64,000 nt of DNA from Agarivorans sp. Toyoura001 (GCF_005405585.1 NZ_BJEQ01000001.1:248001-312000); one strand, 5' to 3'. Positions 1 to 9,472 are shown, numbered from the stretch's first letter. Numbers and translations are program-made. Notes: generated by a model not told the origin, from the letters alone.

Positions 1-1039
1 TTTTAACGCTCTGACGCAAGCCGGCATTGAAGCTGCTAACTTTCCATTTTGTACTATTGAGCCAAACACTGGCGTAGTACCTGTTCCAGATACGCGTTTA
101 GACGCCCTGGCAGCCATTGTGAACCCACAACGTATTCTTCCTACCACCATGGAATTTGTAGACATTGCAGGTTTGGTAGCGGGCGCATCTAAAGGTGAAG
201 GTTTAGGAAATAAATTCCTAGCCAACATTCGCGAAACCGATGCAATCGGTCACGTAGTGCGTTGTTTCGAAAACGACAACATCGTTCACGTAGCGGGTAA
301 AGTAGACCCTGCAGAAGATATCGACACCATTAACACTGAGTTAGCGCTGTCTGATTTAGATACCTGTGAAAAAGCTCAGATCCGAGTCGCGAAGAAGGCC
401 AAAGGTGGCGACAAAGACGCCAAATTTGAAGCCGAAATTTTAGTAAAAGTGCAAGCGCACTTAGAAGCAGATTTAATGCTACGCAGCTTAGACTTAAGCA
501 AAGAAGAACAAGCAGCCATTGCTTATATGAACTTCTTAACTGCTAAGCCAACTATGTACATCGCCAACGTTAACGATGACGGTTTTGAAAATAACCCTTA
601 CTTAGATAAAGTAAAAGAAATTGCAGCGGCAGAAAATGCAGTTGTGGTGGCGGTTTGTGCCGAAATTGAAAGCGAGATTGCCGAACTAGACGCTGACGAA
701 AAAGCGGAGTTTATGGACGAGATGGGCTTAGAAGAGCCTGGCCTAAACCGCGTTATTCGAGCCGGTTACGAGCTACTTGATCTACAAACCTACTTCACCG
801 CAGGTGTAAAAGAAGTTCGCGCATGGACAGTACCTGTTGGTGCTACTGGCCCACAAGCTGCTGGTAAGATTCATACCGACTTTGAAAAAGGCTACATTCG
901 CGCTGAAGTCGTTGGTTACGATGACTACATCGAACATAAAGGTGAGTCTGGAGCCAAGGTAGCGGGTAAATGGCGCCAAGAAGGTAAAACTTATGTGGTA
1001 AAAGATGGTGATGTGATTCACTTCTTATTTAACGTATAA
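1..1039 (+). CDS. ychF: Ribosome-associated ATPase YchF, 5' truncated by window
   Basis: This is a YchF/OLA1-type P-loop NTPase of the Obg group, which prefers ATP and binds ribosomes. The reading frame is open from base 2 and encodes 345 residues. By comparison with the 363-residue E. coli protein about 18 N-terminal residues, including the P-loop, lie outside the window. The DIAGL switch region (G3), the NVND segment in place of the usual NKxD, and a C-terminal TGS domain ending in HFLFNV are all visible. GTG at 119 is internal and not a start. A strong terminator follows 13 bases after the stop. Identity is secure from full-length agreement with the family. Confidence 0.96.
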   Translation, partial: FNALTQAGIEAANFPFCTIEPNTGVVPVPDTRLDALAAIVNPQRILPTTMEFVDIAGLVAGASKGEGLGNKFLANIRETDAIGHVVRCFENDNIVHVAGKVDPAEDIDTINTELALSDLDTCEKAQIRVAKKAKGGDKDAKFEAEILVKVQAHLEADLMLRSLDLSKEEQAAIAYMNFLTAKPTMYIANVNDDGFENNPYLDKVKEIAAAENAVVVAVCAEIESEIAELDADEKAEFMDEMGLEEPGLNRVIRAGYELLDLQTYFTAGVKEVRAWTVPVGATGPQAAGKIHTDFEKGYIRAEVVGYDDYIEHKGESGAKVAGKWRQEGKTYVVKDGDVIHFLFNV

Positions 1040-1052
1040 GCCCAAACCCATC

Positions 1053-1081
1053 AAAAAAGCCAACCTCGAGTTGGCTTTTTT
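1053..1081 (+). terminator. Intrinsic terminator of ychF
   Basis: A GCCAAC stem (1059-1064) pairs with GTTGGC (1070-1075) across a five-base loop. It is flanked by six A upstream and seven T downstream, so it could also work on the other strand. It sits directly behind ychF. Confidence 0.9.
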
Positions 1082-1464
1082 ATTAGCGCCAGCAAATTTC
1101 AAACTTACTTCACCGCATTAGCCAGTACGTTCTATCCTACAAACTTCACTTTCAAGCTGCTGTACTTTAGGTTTTAGCCAACCCGTAACCTAGCTAAACG
1201 AGACTTGGTTTACCTTCAGCCCCACTCACTTCCTTATACTTCATCCAATTAAACCCATTATCTTACTAACTGGCTCACCACATCTTCAATTAAGCAATAA
1301 TGAATATTTCAAGCCGCATAAATGCAAAGGCTAAAAACTAAACCTTCCATTAACCAAAATCGGCAATTGCACATAAAGCAAACAGGCATATTGAACAAAC
1401 AGCCAGCATCGCGTACACAAACTGCACAAACAAACTTTTTTGCGGTTTTTTGGCAAAAAAACGG
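1082..1464. other. Intergenic region before the tRNA cluster
   Basis: About 380 bases between the ychF terminator and the tRNA promoter. I see no ORF with a credible start and no RNA fold. It may hold activator sites such as Fis or UP elements for the tRNA promoter, but nothing can be named with confidence. Confidence 0.5.
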
Positions 1465-1493
1465 TTGACGCTATTGGGTCTGATACGCATAAT
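1465..1493 (+). promoter_or_regulatory. Sigma70 promoter of the tRNA operon
   Basis: TTGACG at 1465-1470 and CATAAT at 1488-1493 are separated by exactly 17 bases. A GC-rich discriminator (ACGCGCC) follows, as is typical of stringently controlled stable-RNA promoters. It lies 34 bases upstream of the first tRNA. Confidence 0.8.
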
Positions 1494-1527
1494 ACGCGCC
1501 GTTAACAACGCAAAGCGTCGTTCACAA

Positions 1528-1604
1528 GGCTATGTAGCTCAGCTGGTTAGAGCACAGCACTCATAATGCTGGGGTCGCAGGTTCAAGTCCCGCCATAGCC
1601 ACCA
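1528..1604 (+). tRNA. tRNA-Met(CAU), elongator type, copy 1
   Basis: 77 bases including an encoded CCA. GGCTATG pairs with CATAGCC in the acceptor stem, and the anticodon stem CAGCA/TGCTG carries loop CTCATAA, anticodon CAT. The G1-C72 pair and the position at the E. coli metT locus indicate the elongator form. It is identical to the copy at 2182-2258. Confidence 0.96.
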
Positions 1605-1639
1605 TTACTGTATACTATTAAAGTAACGGTAAGAAAAAT

Positions 1640-1724
1640 GCGGAAGTGGCGGAATTGGTAGACGCGCTAGATTTAGGTTCTAGTATCGCAAGGTGTGAGA
1701 GTTCAAGTCTCTCCTTCCGCACCA
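1640..1724 (+). tRNA. tRNA-Leu(UAG), copy 1
   Basis: 85 bases with a long variable arm, acceptor GCGGAAG/CTTCCGC and encoded CCA. The anticodon stem CTAGA/TCTAG holds loop TTTAGGT, anticodon TAG, which reads CUN leucine codons. It corresponds to E. coli leuW and is identical to the copy at 2280-2364. Confidence 0.96.
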
Positions 1725-1763
1725 TTCTTCTCTTAGAGAAGAAGCCAAAAAGTAACACCCTGT

Positions 1764-1838
1764 AGGGATATCGCCAAGCGGTAAGGCAGCGGCTTTTGAT
1801 GCCGCCATTCGTTGGTTCAAATCCAGCTATCCCTGCCA
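1764..1838 (+). tRNA. tRNA-Gln(UUG), copy 1
   Basis: 75 bases. Acceptor AGGGATA pairs with TATCCCT, followed by discriminator G and CCA. Anticodon stem GCGGC/GCCGC carries loop TTTTGAT, anticodon TTG. It is the first of three identical copies. Confidence 0.96.
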
Positions 1839-1964
1839 CCATTTATAGCTTGAGTATGTATACTTGAGTTAAGCAATCAGAACTTAGGTTTTAGATTGCC
1901 AGTCTAAATTGAAAGATTAAGACACAGAAACTCTGTAGCAATACGTGTTTCGAACAGTTTCTGC

Positions 1965-2039
1965 AGGGATATCGCCAAGCGGTAAGGCAGCGGCTTTTGA
2001 TGCCGCCATTCGTTGGTTCAAATCCAGCTATCCCTGCCA
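1965..2039 (+). tRNA. tRNA-Gln(UUG), copy 2
   Basis: Sequence identical to the copy at 1764-1838, with anticodon TTG and encoded CCA. It is separated from copy 1 by about 125 bases of unrelated spacer, longer than the other gaps in the cluster except the one that follows it. Confidence 0.96.
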
Positions 2040-2181
2040 CTTTTATTGTGCTCAGGTTTATAATTTGAGAACGCAGTAACTGAAGGGCAATTGCCCTGGT
2101 AAGAGAATAAGTACTATGTCGTAGACTAGCATTTATACCCTGCCAAAATATTTGTAGCTTCACTTAAGTGAAAATACAGAT

Positions 2182-2258
2182 GGCTATGTAGCTCAGCTGG
2201 TTAGAGCACAGCACTCATAATGCTGGGGTCGCAGGTTCAAGTCCCGCCATAGCCACCA
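2182..2258 (+). tRNA. tRNA-Met(CAU), elongator type, copy 2
   Basis: Identical in all 77 bases to the copy at 1528-1604. It begins the second Met-Leu-Gln triplet of the cluster. The preceding 140-base spacer holds no recognisable tRNA or clear promoter. Confidence 0.96.
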
Positions 2259-2279
2259 TTAGTTTTAGAAGTATTTCGT

Positions 2280-2364
2280 GCGGAAGTGGCGGAATTGGTA
2301 GACGCGCTAGATTTAGGTTCTAGTATCGCAAGGTGTGAGAGTTCAAGTCTCTCCTTCCGCACCA
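2280..2364 (+). tRNA. tRNA-Leu(UAG), copy 2
   Basis: Identical to the copy at 1640-1724. The first 12 bases of spacer after the CCA (ATTCTTCTCTTA) are shared by both copies, which shows that the duplicated segment extends past the mature tRNA. Confidence 0.96.
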
Positions 2365-2403
2365 TTCTTCTCTTAATGAAGAATCCAGTTCAAAGAGTTT
2401 TGT

Positions 2404-2478
2404 AGGGATATCGCCAAGCGGTAAGGCAGCGGCTTTTGATGCCGCCATTCGTTGGTTCAAATCCAGCTATCCCTGCCA
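2404..2478 (+). tRNA. tRNA-Gln(UUG), copy 3
   Basis: Third identical tRNA-Gln with anticodon TTG. It is the last gene of the cluster and ends a few bases before the cluster terminator. E. coli has CUG-anticodon glutamine tRNAs at the end of the matching locus, whereas all three here are UUG. Confidence 0.96.
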
Positions 2479-2482
2479 CCTT

Positions 2483-2516
2483 AAAAGGCCTGCTTTTTAG
2501 CAGGCCTTTTTTCTTT
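2483..2516 (+). terminator. Intrinsic terminator of the tRNA operon
   Basis: AAAAGGCCTGCT pairs with AGCAGGCCTTTT across a four-T loop and is followed by a T-rich tail. It is a long perfect stem placed right after the last tRNA-Gln. Confidence 0.93.
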
Positions 2517-2574
2517 CTAAATTCGGTATTAGTAGCCACACACTTCTATAACCGTTTTCTTAAGCCTTTCTTCA

Positions 2575-2606
2575 GAAACAAAAAAGCCCGCATGACTCAG
2601 GCTTTG
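2575..2606 (-). terminator. Probable terminator of ubiF
   Basis: Read on the minus strand, AAAGCC and GGCTTT form a short stem followed by a T-rich tract (plus-strand A tract at 2575-2585). It lies about 20 bases beyond the ubiF stop codon. Confidence 0.6.
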
Positions 2607-2623
2607 CATTCCGATTGATACCT

Positions 2624-3781
2624 TTACCCAATATCGCCTAGCGCATATTTCAGGGTCCAGTTTTTTATGGGCCCGCTATGCTGCATTCCTTTAATCGCTA
2701 ACTTACGTAGCTGTTGTAACGGCGATAAGGAATTAGAGAACATTAGGTAGAATACGTCCATGCTGGTTTGCATGCTTAAATTATCTGGCTTGCGACGTAC
2801 TTCAAAACGGCGTAATGCTTTATCTAGCTCCTCTAAACCACAGTGTTCTACTTGCTCAAGTAAGCACTTCACGTCTCGATAACCCAAGTTTACCCCCTGC
2901 CCTGCCAATGGGTTAATGGTGTGCGCCGCATCGCCAATTACTACTGCTCGGTGTTTTACATATTGGTTAACGTGGCGACGAGTTAGTGGGAAGCTGGCAC
3001 TATTTAAAATATCGAAGTCTCCCGGTAGAGCAGGAAACTCTGCTTCAATACGGTGTTTAAGCTGGTTGCTTGTTAGCTGCTTTAAACCGCGAATAGTGTC
3101 TTTGCTGTCGTACCAAATTAGCGCAGCGTGCTGCTCGGCTAAAGGTAACAAGGCGCGCGGGCCACTAGGGTAAAATTGCTGCCAAGTAGCCGTTTGCTGG
3201 GGGGCATCCAGTTTAATGTTTATCGCAAAACAGTCATGCCGGTAATCCCAAGCACTAATGCCTAAACCAAGTTGTTGGCGCATACTTGAATTAGCGCCAT
3301 CAGCTACCACCATCAATTTAGCAAACACTTCAGTGTCATCGATTTTTAGGCTGACACCTTCAGCGGTATTAGTTTGAAGCTGACTATTATGAACGATTCT
3401 ACGGGTAACGCCTGCTTGCTCATTGGCCTGCCATAGTCCAAGTTGAATAATTCGATTCTCAACCATGAACCCTAATTCGGGTAAGTCTAGCTGCGCGCAA
3501 TCAAATATCAGTTTGTTTTGTGGGTCTTCCCACACTTGCAACTGCTGGTAAGGGCACAATCGCATTGCACTAATGGCTGACCATGCGTCGAGTTGCTTCA
3601 GCAAATTTACACTAGCTTGGCTAATGGCACTTACCCGTAAATCTATAGCTTGGCTGGTGTCAAAGGCTTTAGGCTGGTAAGACTCTAGCATCAGCACCGA
3701 CAAACCTTGCTGAGCAAAGCCCTGCGCGCTAGCGGCACCGATCATGCCACCGCCAACCACCACAACATCAAAATTTTCCAT
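2624..3781 (-). CDS. ubiF: UbiF-type ubiquinone biosynthesis FAD monooxygenase
   Basis: 385 residues of the UbiH/UbiF/VisC flavoprotein hydroxylase family, close to E. coli UbiF (391). UbiF hydroxylates the ring of 2-octaprenyl-3-methyl-6-methoxy-1,4-benzoquinol late in ubiquinone synthesis. The dinucleotide-binding motif VGGGMIG is at residues 9-15, the DG motif VVADGANS near 158-165, and the GD motif VIGDAAHTINPLAGQG at 281-296 for FAD ribityl binding. Paralogues UbiH and UbiI look similar, but the position between the metT-type tRNA cluster and miaB is that of ubiF in E. coli. It is transcribed divergently from miaB across about 200 bases. Confidence 0.88.
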   Translation of the reverse strand: MENFDVVVVGGGMIGAASAQGFAQQGLSVLMLESYQPKAFDTSQAIDLRVSAISQASVNLLKQLDAWSAISAMRLCPYQQLQVWEDPQNKLIFDCAQLDLPELGFMVENRIIQLGLWQANEQAGVTRRIVHNSQLQTNTAEGVSLKIDDTEVFAKLMVVADGANSSMRQQLGLGISAWDYRHDCFAINIKLDAPQQTATWQQFYPSGPRALLPLAEQHAALIWYDSKDTIRGLKQLTSNQLKHRIEAEFPALPGDFDILNSASFPLTRRHVNQYVKHRAVVIGDAAHTINPLAGQGVNLGYRDVKCLLEQVEHCGLEELDKALRRFEVRRKPDNLSMQTSMDVFYLMFSNSLSPLQQLRKLAIKGMQHSGPIKNWTLKYALGDIG

Positions 3782-3981
3782 GGTATTTCAATTCATTCTC
3801 ACTATTTATTGCAGTGTAACCCGAAGCCGTAAAAGGTTGCGAATCTTGCTGATGATAATGTGGAGTCGCTTGCTGGCTTTACGCAGCGGCCATTTTTTAA
3901 TCTTTTTCTGGCAAAGCGCCGATTGTTACTAGTAAGGCTCAACATAAACCAGTAAAATACGCGTCCTTTTTTAGCGATGTA

Positions 3982-5424
3982 ATGATGAGTAAAACGATGG
4001 GAAATAAGCTGCATATCAAAACTTGGGGCTGCCAAATGAACGAGTACGATTCGTCGAAGATGGCCGACCTACTCGATGCGACCCATGGTTTTCAGTTAAC
4101 TGAAGAAGCCTCCGAAGCAGATGTTGTATTGCTGAATACATGTTCTATTCGTGAGAAAGCTCAGGAAAAAGTTTTTCATCAACTTGGTCGCTGGAAAACC
4201 CTAAAACAAAAGAACCCTAACTTGGTAATTGGTGTTGGCGGCTGTGTTGCTTCGCAAGAAGGAAAAGCCATTCGCGAACGCGCACCATACGTAGATATTG
4301 TATTTGGCCCGCAAACCCTGCACCGCTTGCCAGAAATGATCAAGCAAGTAAAAGGCGGCGAGAAATCAGTCGTTGATGTGAGCTTTCCAGAAATTGAAAA
4401 ATTTGACCGCTTACCTGAGCCCCGTGCCGAAGGCGCCAGTGCTTTTGTGTCAATCATGGAAGGTTGTAGTAAATATTGTACTTTCTGTGTGGTGCCTTAT
4501 ACCCGTGGTGAAGAAGTTAGCCGACCACTGGATGACGTACTCTACGAAATTGCTTCACTCGCCGAGCAAGGCGTACGCGAAGTAAATCTGTTAGGGCAAA
4601 ACGTAAATGCCTACCGAGGATTACAACACGACGACAGTATTTGTAGTTTTGCTGAGCTACTGCGTTATGTCGCCAGTATTAACGGTATCGACCGCTTGCG
4701 CTTTACCACGAGTCACCCTATCGAATTTACCGATGACATCGTTGAAGTTTACGCCGATACGCCTGAGCTAGTGAGCTTTTTACACTTACCCGTACAAAGT
4801 GGCGCCGACCGCATTCTTAATTTAATGAAGCGTGGCCACACCGCCATTGAGTACAAGTCAATTATTCGTAAGCTTCGTAAAGCCCGCCCAGATATTGAAA
4901 TTAGCTCTGACTTCATCGTAGGTTACCCAGGCGAAAGTACTGAAGATTTTGCTGATACCATGAAGCTTATCGAGCAAGTAAACTTTGATATGAGCTACAG
5001 CTTTGTATACAGCGCTCGCCCTGGTACGCCAGCAGCCGACTTGCCTGACGACGTCACTGAAGAAGAAAAGAAACAGCGTCTTTACATATTGCAAGAACGC
5101 ATCAACCAACAAGCCATGCAAGTGAGCCGTCGTATGCTCGATACCGAGCAGCGTATTTTGGTTGAAGGCCCCTCAAAGAAAAACCCAATGGAGCTACGCG
5201 GTCGAACTGAAAACAACCGGGTAGTGAACTTTGAGGGCAGCCATGACGTAATAGGTCAGTTCGTGGATGTAAAAATTGTTGATGTATTCGCCCACTCATT
5301 GCGTGGCGAGTTACTAAGAACAGAGCAACAAATGCAGTTGCGTAATGACGTTGCGCCTGCCACTATTATCGACAAAACCGATGGGCAAGCTAACCACTTA
5401 GGCGTGGCCAGCTTTACGCCTTAG
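3982..5424 (+). CDS. miaB: tRNA-2-methylthio-N6-dimethylallyladenosine synthase MiaB
   Basis: 480 residues. MiaB is a radical SAM enzyme that adds the methylthio group to i6A37 in tRNAs reading UNN codons. The N-terminal UPF0004 domain carries Cys17, Cys54 and Cys88 for the auxiliary 4Fe-4S cluster. The radical SAM CxxxCxxC motif is Cys162, Cys166 and Cys169, and a TRAM domain closes the protein. ATG codons at 3982, 3985 and 3997 all precede the conserved [19 protein letters not shown] block. No strong Shine-Dalgarno separates them, so the start is uncertain by five residues. It heads the miaB-ybeZ-ybeY-ybeX-lnt gene string. Confidence 0.97.
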   Translation: MMSKTMGNKLHIKTWGCQMNEYDSSKMADLLDATHGFQLTEEASEADVVLLNTCSIREKAQEKVFHQLGRWKTLKQKNPNLVIGVGGCVASQEGKAIRERAPYVDIVFGPQTLHRLPEMIKQVKGGEKSVVDVSFPEIEKFDRLPEPRAEGASAFVSIMEGCSKYCTFCVVPYTRGEEVSRPLDDVLYEIASLAEQGVREVNLLGQNVNAYRGLQHDDSICSFAELLRYVASINGIDRLRFTTSHPIEFTDDIVEVYADTPELVSFLHLPVQSGADRILNLMKRGHTAIEYKSIIRKLRKARPDIEISSDFIVGYPGESTEDFADTMKLIEQVNFDMSYSFVYSARPGTPAADLPDDVTEEEKKQRLYILQERINQQAMQVSRRMLDTEQRILVEGPSKKNPMELRGRTENNRVVNFEGSHDVIGQFVDVKIVDVFAHSLRGELLRTEQQMQLRNDVAPATIIDKTDGQANHLGVASFTP

Positions 5425-5440
5425 TCGCAGATACGCTTTT

Positions 5441-5486
5441 AAGGAGTTGCGGCTGGCTTTAAATAGCCAGCCCATAAAACAATTTG
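5441..5486 (+). promoter_or_regulatory. SD-hairpin-TTG arrangement before ybeZ
   Basis: AAGGAG at 5441-5446 is followed by a perfect 8-bp hairpin (GGCTGGCT 5451-5458, AGCCAGCC 5465-5472) and then the TTG start at 5484. The linear distance from the AAGGAG to the start is 37 bases. Folding the hairpin reduces the effective gap to about 15. No other good SD lies closer. There is no T tract, so this is not an ordinary terminator. A role in translation initiation is inference. Confidence 0.45.
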
Positions 5487-6545
5487 AGTAATAAAATCAA
5501 TTCTATTGAGATCTACTTAGAGCCAGCCTCTAGCCCTCGCCTCGCGCAACTTTGCGGCCCACTTGATGATAATTTGAAACAACTAGAACGCCGTTTAGGT
5601 GTAGAAATTAGTTATCGAAACAATAATTTTCAAATTACTGGTCGCCACGGTATGTGTTTGATTGCGGGCACTATTTTGCGCGCCTTATACATAGAAACCG
5701 CCCCGCTTAAAGGCGGCGATATCCCTGAGTTAAGCCCTGAGCAAGTACATTTGGCAATTCAAGAAAGCCATGTGCTTGATCAAGATGATGAAACCACTCA
5801 GCATTACGGTAAAGAACTCAATATAAAAACCAAACGCGGTGTGATTAAACCGCGTACTTCTAACCAAGCCGCCTATATTGGGAACATGCTAGGTCACGAT
5901 GTCACCTTTGGTATCGGCCCTGCTGGTACAGGTAAAACTTACTTAGCTGTAGCTTGCGCAGTAGACGCATTAGAGCGCCAGGAAGTACGCCGTATTTTGC
6001 TCACTCGCCCTGCGGTAGAAGCCGGTGAAAAGCTGGGTTTCTTACCGGGTGATTTAAGCCAAAAAGTAGATCCCTACCTACGCCCACTATACGACGCACT
6101 ATTCGAAATGCTTGGTTTTGAAAAAGTAGAACGGTTGATTGAGCGTAACGTTATTGAAGTAGCGCCGTTAGCTTACATGCGTGGCCGTACCTTAAATGAC
6201 GCCTTTATTATTTTAGATGAAAGCCAAAACACCACGGTGGAGCAAATGAAAATGTTCTTAACCCGTATTGGTTTTAACTCACGTGCAGTAATTACCGGTG
6301 ACATCACTCAGGTTGATTTACCTCGCCACCAAAAATCGGGCCTGCGCCACGCAATTGAAGTATTAGGTGAAGTACCCGCGCTTAGCTTTAATTTCTTCCA
6401 AGCTGCAGATGTAGTGCGCCACCCTATTGTGGCCGCCATTGTTGAAGCCTATGAAGAACAAGATGAACGTGACCGCATTGCCGAAGAAAAACAAAAGCAG
6501 CGCCGCGAAGCCGCCCAAAAGCTAAACCAGCGAGACGATGACTAA
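5484..6545 (+). CDS. ybeZ: PhoH family ATPase YbeZ (TTG start)
   Basis: 353 residues of the PhoH-like P-loop ATPase family. YbeZ is a partner of the endoribonuclease YbeY and is linked to ribosome and RNA quality control. Walker A GPAGTGKT is at 145-152 and Walker B FIILDESQ at 241-248. The start must be TTG at 5484: an in-frame TAA lies at 5475 and the next Met is residue 57, well inside the conserved N-terminal region (LEPAS..RL..LCGP.DDN..QLERRLG). ybeY follows after two bases, so they are cotranscribed. The C-terminal tail is charged (E, K, R, Q). Confidence 0.95.
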   Translation: MSNKINSIEIYLEPASSPRLAQLCGPLDDNLKQLERRLGVEISYRNNNFQITGRHGMCLIAGTILRALYIETAPLKGGDIPELSPEQVHLAIQESHVLDQDDETTQHYGKELNIKTKRGVIKPRTSNQAAYIGNMLGHDVTFGIGPAGTGKTYLAVACAVDALERQEVRRILLTRPAVEAGEKLGFLPGDLSQKVDPYLRPLYDALFEMLGFEKVERLIERNVIEVAPLAYMRGRTLNDAFIILDESQNTTVEQMKMFLTRIGFNSRAVITGDITQVDLPRHQKSGLRHAIEVLGEVPALSFNFFQAADVVRHPIVAAIVEAYEEQDERDRIAEEKQKQRREAAQKLNQRDDD

Positions 6546-6547
6546 AC

Positions 6548-6994
6548 ATGCCCTACGTTGACCTGCAAATTGCCACCGGCGATGAAGAGAACCTGCCAAC
6601 CATTACCGCTTTTGAAGCGTGGTTGCATGCAACCTTGGTGGAACATGATCAAGATACTGAATTAACCATTCGTATTGTTGACGAAGCCGAAAGCCAAGCG
6701 TTAAATTCGCAGTACCGTAATAAAGATAAACCAACTAACGTGTTATCTTTTCCTTTTCAAGCTCCTCCCGGCGTAGAGCTACCTTTACTGGGTGACTTAG
6801 TTATCTGTCGCCAAGTAGTAGAACGCGAAGCCGCAGAGCAACAAAAAGCGGTGTTTGACCACTGGGCGCACATGGTTGTACATGGCAGCCTTCATCTGCT
6901 AGGTTATGATCATATCGACGATCAAGAAGCAGAAGAAATGGAAGCACTAGAAATAGCAGTGCTCACCAAATTGGGTATTAGTAACCCTTACTAA
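6548..6994 (+). CDS. ybeY: Endoribonuclease YbeY, 16S rRNA maturation
   Basis: 148 residues. YbeY is a single-strand-specific metallo-endoribonuclease needed for 16S rRNA 3' end maturation and ribosome quality control. The zinc-binding H3xH5xH signature [11 protein letters not shown] places the ligands at His112, His116 and His122. The conserved TNVLSFPF block is near 63-70. It begins two bases after ybeZ, matching the usual ybeZ-ybeY-ybeX operon. Length and motifs are standard and nothing is missing. Confidence 0.97.
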   Translation: MPYVDLQIATGDEENLPTITAFEAWLHATLVEHDQDTELTIRIVDEAESQALNSQYRNKDKPTNVLSFPFQAPPGVELPLLGDLVICRQVVEREAAEQQKAVFDHWAHMVVHGSLHLLGYDHIDDQEAEEMEALEIAVLTKLGISNPY

Positions 6995-7029
6995 TATTCG
7001 TTATAACAAACTAGGTAAAACGAAAGAAT

Positions 7030-7914
7030 ATGAGCGACGACAACCCTCACTCGAGCAGCGGTTCCACTAAAAAAGGTTGGATAGAGAGAATTATTCAACT
7101 GGTGCAAGGGGAACCGAAAAGCAAAGAGGAATTGGTAGAAGTTATTCAAGATGCCAATCAACGAGAACTGATCGACCAAAACACCCGAGAAATGATTGAA
7201 GGTGTACTTGATGTATCAAGCCAACGCGTTCGTGACATCATGATCCCCCGCTCGCAAATGGTGACCTTAGATGTCAATCAAACCATTGCCGAAAGTTTAC
7301 CTACGCTTACCGAAGCGCGTCACTCACGCTTTCCGGTGATCAACGAAGATAAAGACCATATCGAAGGCGTATTACTTGCTAAAGACTTGCTCAAGTTTGC
7401 CTTTACCGAAGAAGCCTCAACCACTCCCCTGAGTGAAGTGATTCGCCCTGCTGTCGTTGTTCCCGAGAGTAAACGCATCGACAAACTGTTGAAAGAGTTT
7501 CGCAGCGAGCGCTACCACATGGCCATTGTGGTGGATGAGTTTGGTGGCGTATCTGGCTTAGTAACCATTGAAGATATTCTAGAGTTAATTGTTGGCGACA
7601 TTGAAGATGAGTTTGCCAACGAAGAAGACTTACAAGACGATATTCGCCGCATCAATGACAAAACCTTTGCGGTTAATGCCCTTACCGACATTGAAGATTT
7701 TAACCAATACTTCGGCTGTGAGTTTAGCGATGAAGAAGTGGATACCGTGGGTGGTTTAGTCACTCATGCCTTTGGCCACTTACCAGGGCGCGGCGAAAAA
7801 ATTGAAATTGAAGGTTATCACTTTAAAGTTCGCACTGCTGACCGCCGCCGTGTGGTTCAGCTTCAAGTGAGCATTCCAGAAGAGAAAGCCTTGCAGCTGA
7901 GTATTCAAGAATAA
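7030..7914 (+). CDS. corC: CorC/YbeX CBS-domain transporter-associated protein
   Basis: 294 residues, E. coli CorC/YbeX length (292). It is soluble: an N-terminal acidic segment, a tandem CBS pair around residues 70-190 (VMIPRSQM-like start and a GLVTIEDILELIVGDI end), and a CorC_HlyC FAD-like domain to the C terminus. CorC is associated with magnesium and cobalt efflux, and YbeX is also linked to ribosome homeostasis, so the exact role is unsettled. lnt starts one base past its stop, so the two are coupled. Confidence 0.93.
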   Translation: MSDDNPHSSSGSTKKGWIERIIQLVQGEPKSKEELVEVIQDANQRELIDQNTREMIEGVLDVSSQRVRDIMIPRSQMVTLDVNQTIAESLPTLTEARHSRFPVINEDKDHIEGVLLAKDLLKFAFTEEASTTPLSEVIRPAVVVPESKRIDKLLKEFRSERYHMAIVVDEFGGVSGLVTIEDILELIVGDIEDEFANEEDLQDDIRRINDKTFAVNALTDIEDFNQYFGCEFSDEEVDTVGGLVTHAFGHLPGRGEKIEIEGYHFKVRTADRRRVVQLQVSIPEEKALQLSIQE

Positions 7915-7915
7915 C

Positions 7916-9472
7916 ATGCCTGTTTTAACACCGCGGCTACGCCTGTTAGCCGCTTTGCTTAGTGGCTTAATTGCCCCCTTCGCCTTTGCTCCCTATGGCC
8001 TCTGGCCATTAATGCCGCTTTCACTACTGTTTTTGCTGCTGCTGTTAAAACCTGAGCAATCGGGTTTTAAATTAGGCTTGTGTTATGGCTTAGGCTGGTT
8101 TGGTTACGGTATCCACTGGGTACATGTGAGCATGGCTGAGTTTGGTGGAATGCCCCTATTTGTCAGCCTAGCACTGATGGTATTGCTGGTAGGATATCTT
8201 TCGCTATACCCCGCGCTGGCTTGCTGGTTAGCCAATAAGTGGCAAGGCAAACGCTCGGCAATGTTCTACCTACTATGGTTTCCCGCCTGCTGGTTATTAA
8301 GCGAATGGTTGCGTAGTTGGGTACTCACCGGATTTCCTTGGCTTCAACCCGGTTATAGCCAAATTGACTCGCCATTATCCACCATTGCACCAATATTTGG
8401 ACTGTATGGTGTCACTTGGTTGGTGCTGCTACTGGCTGCCGGTGGCGCACTGATTATCCGTCAGTCAGGTAAAACTCGCTGGCTAGCCAGTGCCGTTGTA
8501 GTAACACCGCTATTGATTGGTTTGATCTTCAAAGGCCATAGCTGGACAACCGCTCAACAGCCGCTCACTGTAGCCTTGGTGCAAGGTAACGTGCCGCTAG
8601 ATATAAAATGGTTACCTCAAAATCGCGCTGCTAGCTTGCTTATGTACCAACAAGAAACGCTAGCCATTGAAAATGCCGATGTGATTGTTTGGCCTGAGTC
8701 AGCAATTGCCGCTCTAGAATATGAAGTCATTGATTTTCTGCATGAACTGGATGGCCAATTACTGAATAAACAACAAGCGCTGATTACCGGCGTTATTGCG
8801 CATAACTTACAAACCAATGCCTATTACAACGCCTTGGTCACCTTGGGTCAGCAATCTAAAGAAGCCGGTGCAAGCTCAGCGTATTATTACGAAAACCCAA
8901 ATCGCTACTACAAAAACCACCTATTACCAATTGGTGAATTTGTGCCTTTTGAAGACTTGTTGCGCCCACTCGCGCCCTTCTTTAATTTGCCCATGTCCTC
9001 GTTCAATCGTGGCGATACACAGCAAACCAATTTAGAAGTAAAAGGACATCAATGGCTAGCCGCTATCTGTTATGAAATAGCTTTTGGCGAACTGTTACGC
9101 CCGCAATTTAGCGAGCAAACCGATGCCATTGTAACGGTAAGTAATGATGCTTGGTTTGGTACCTCGATTGGCCCTAAACAGCATTTAGAGATAGCGCAAA
9201 TGCGCGCCTTAGAGTTTGGTCGCCCTGTGGTTCGCTCAACCAATACTGGTGTTACGGCGATCATCGATAGATTTGGCAAGGTGCAGCAACACGCGCCAGA
9301 GTATAAGCAACTCACACTGAGTGGCGAAGTTACGCCAGCCACCGGTATCACGCCATATCAACGCTTTGGCTTGTGGCCAATAAGCTTGGTGGTATTGCTT
9401 GGCTTAGCCAGTGGTTTAGTGCCAAGGCTAAGACAGCGTTTACTTAAACCAGCAGCAGACAAATTAGCGTAG
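7916..9472 (+). CDS. lnt: Apolipoprotein N-acyltransferase Lnt
   Basis: 518 residues. Lnt adds the third acyl chain to the N-terminal cysteine of lipoproteins in the inner membrane. About six hydrophobic segments fill residues 5-205, then a periplasmic nitrilase-like domain carries Glu261 (VWPESAIA), Lys333 (YYKNHLLPIGE) and Cys385 (AAICYEIAFG), which align with the E. coli triad Glu267, Lys335 and Cys387. A final hydrophobic segment lies near 485-505. It overlaps the operon logic of corC, with TAA, one base, then ATG. Several lipoproteins in this window (LptE, RlpA, GH8) would be its substrates. Confidence 0.96.
   Translation: MPVLTPRLRLLAALLSGLIAPFAFAPYGLWPLMPLSLLFLLLLLKPEQSGFKLGLCYGLGWFGYGIHWVHVSMAEFGGMPLFVSLALMVLLVGYLSLYPALACWLANKWQGKRSAMFYLLWFPACWLLSEWLRSWVLTGFPWLQPGYSQIDSPLSTIAPIFGLYGVTWLVLLLAAGGALIIRQSGKTRWLASAVVVTPLLIGLIFKGHSWTTAQQPLTVALVQGNVPLDIKWLPQNRAASLLMYQQETLAIENADVIVWPESAIAALEYEVIDFLHELDGQLLNKQQALITGVIAHNLQTNAYYNALVTLGQQSKEAGASSAYYYENPNRYYKNHLLPIGEFVPFEDLLRPLAPFFNLPMSSFNRGDTQQTNLEVKGHQWLAAICYEIAFGELLRPQFSEQTDAIVTVSNDAWFGTSIGPKQHLEIAQMRALEFGRPVVRSTNTGVTAIIDRFGKVQQHAPEYKQLTLSGEVTPATGITPYQRFGLWPISLVVLLGLASGLVPRLRQRLLKPAADKLA

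Noticed and set aside
1618-2163. Minus-strand ORFs of 74 and 90 residues across the tRNA genes
   Set aside because: They are antisense to the tRNA copies, share the same peptide because the tRNAs are identical, and lack a ribosome site.
2040-2181. Extra tRNA or RNA relic in the long spacer
   Set aside because: Only a short AGGGCAATTGCCCT palindrome is present; no cloverleaf can be drawn.
1528-2478. Repeated blocks that could be taken for a CRISPR-like or mobile repeat
   Set aside because: The repeats are complete tRNA genes with acceptor pairing and CCA, of three different types.
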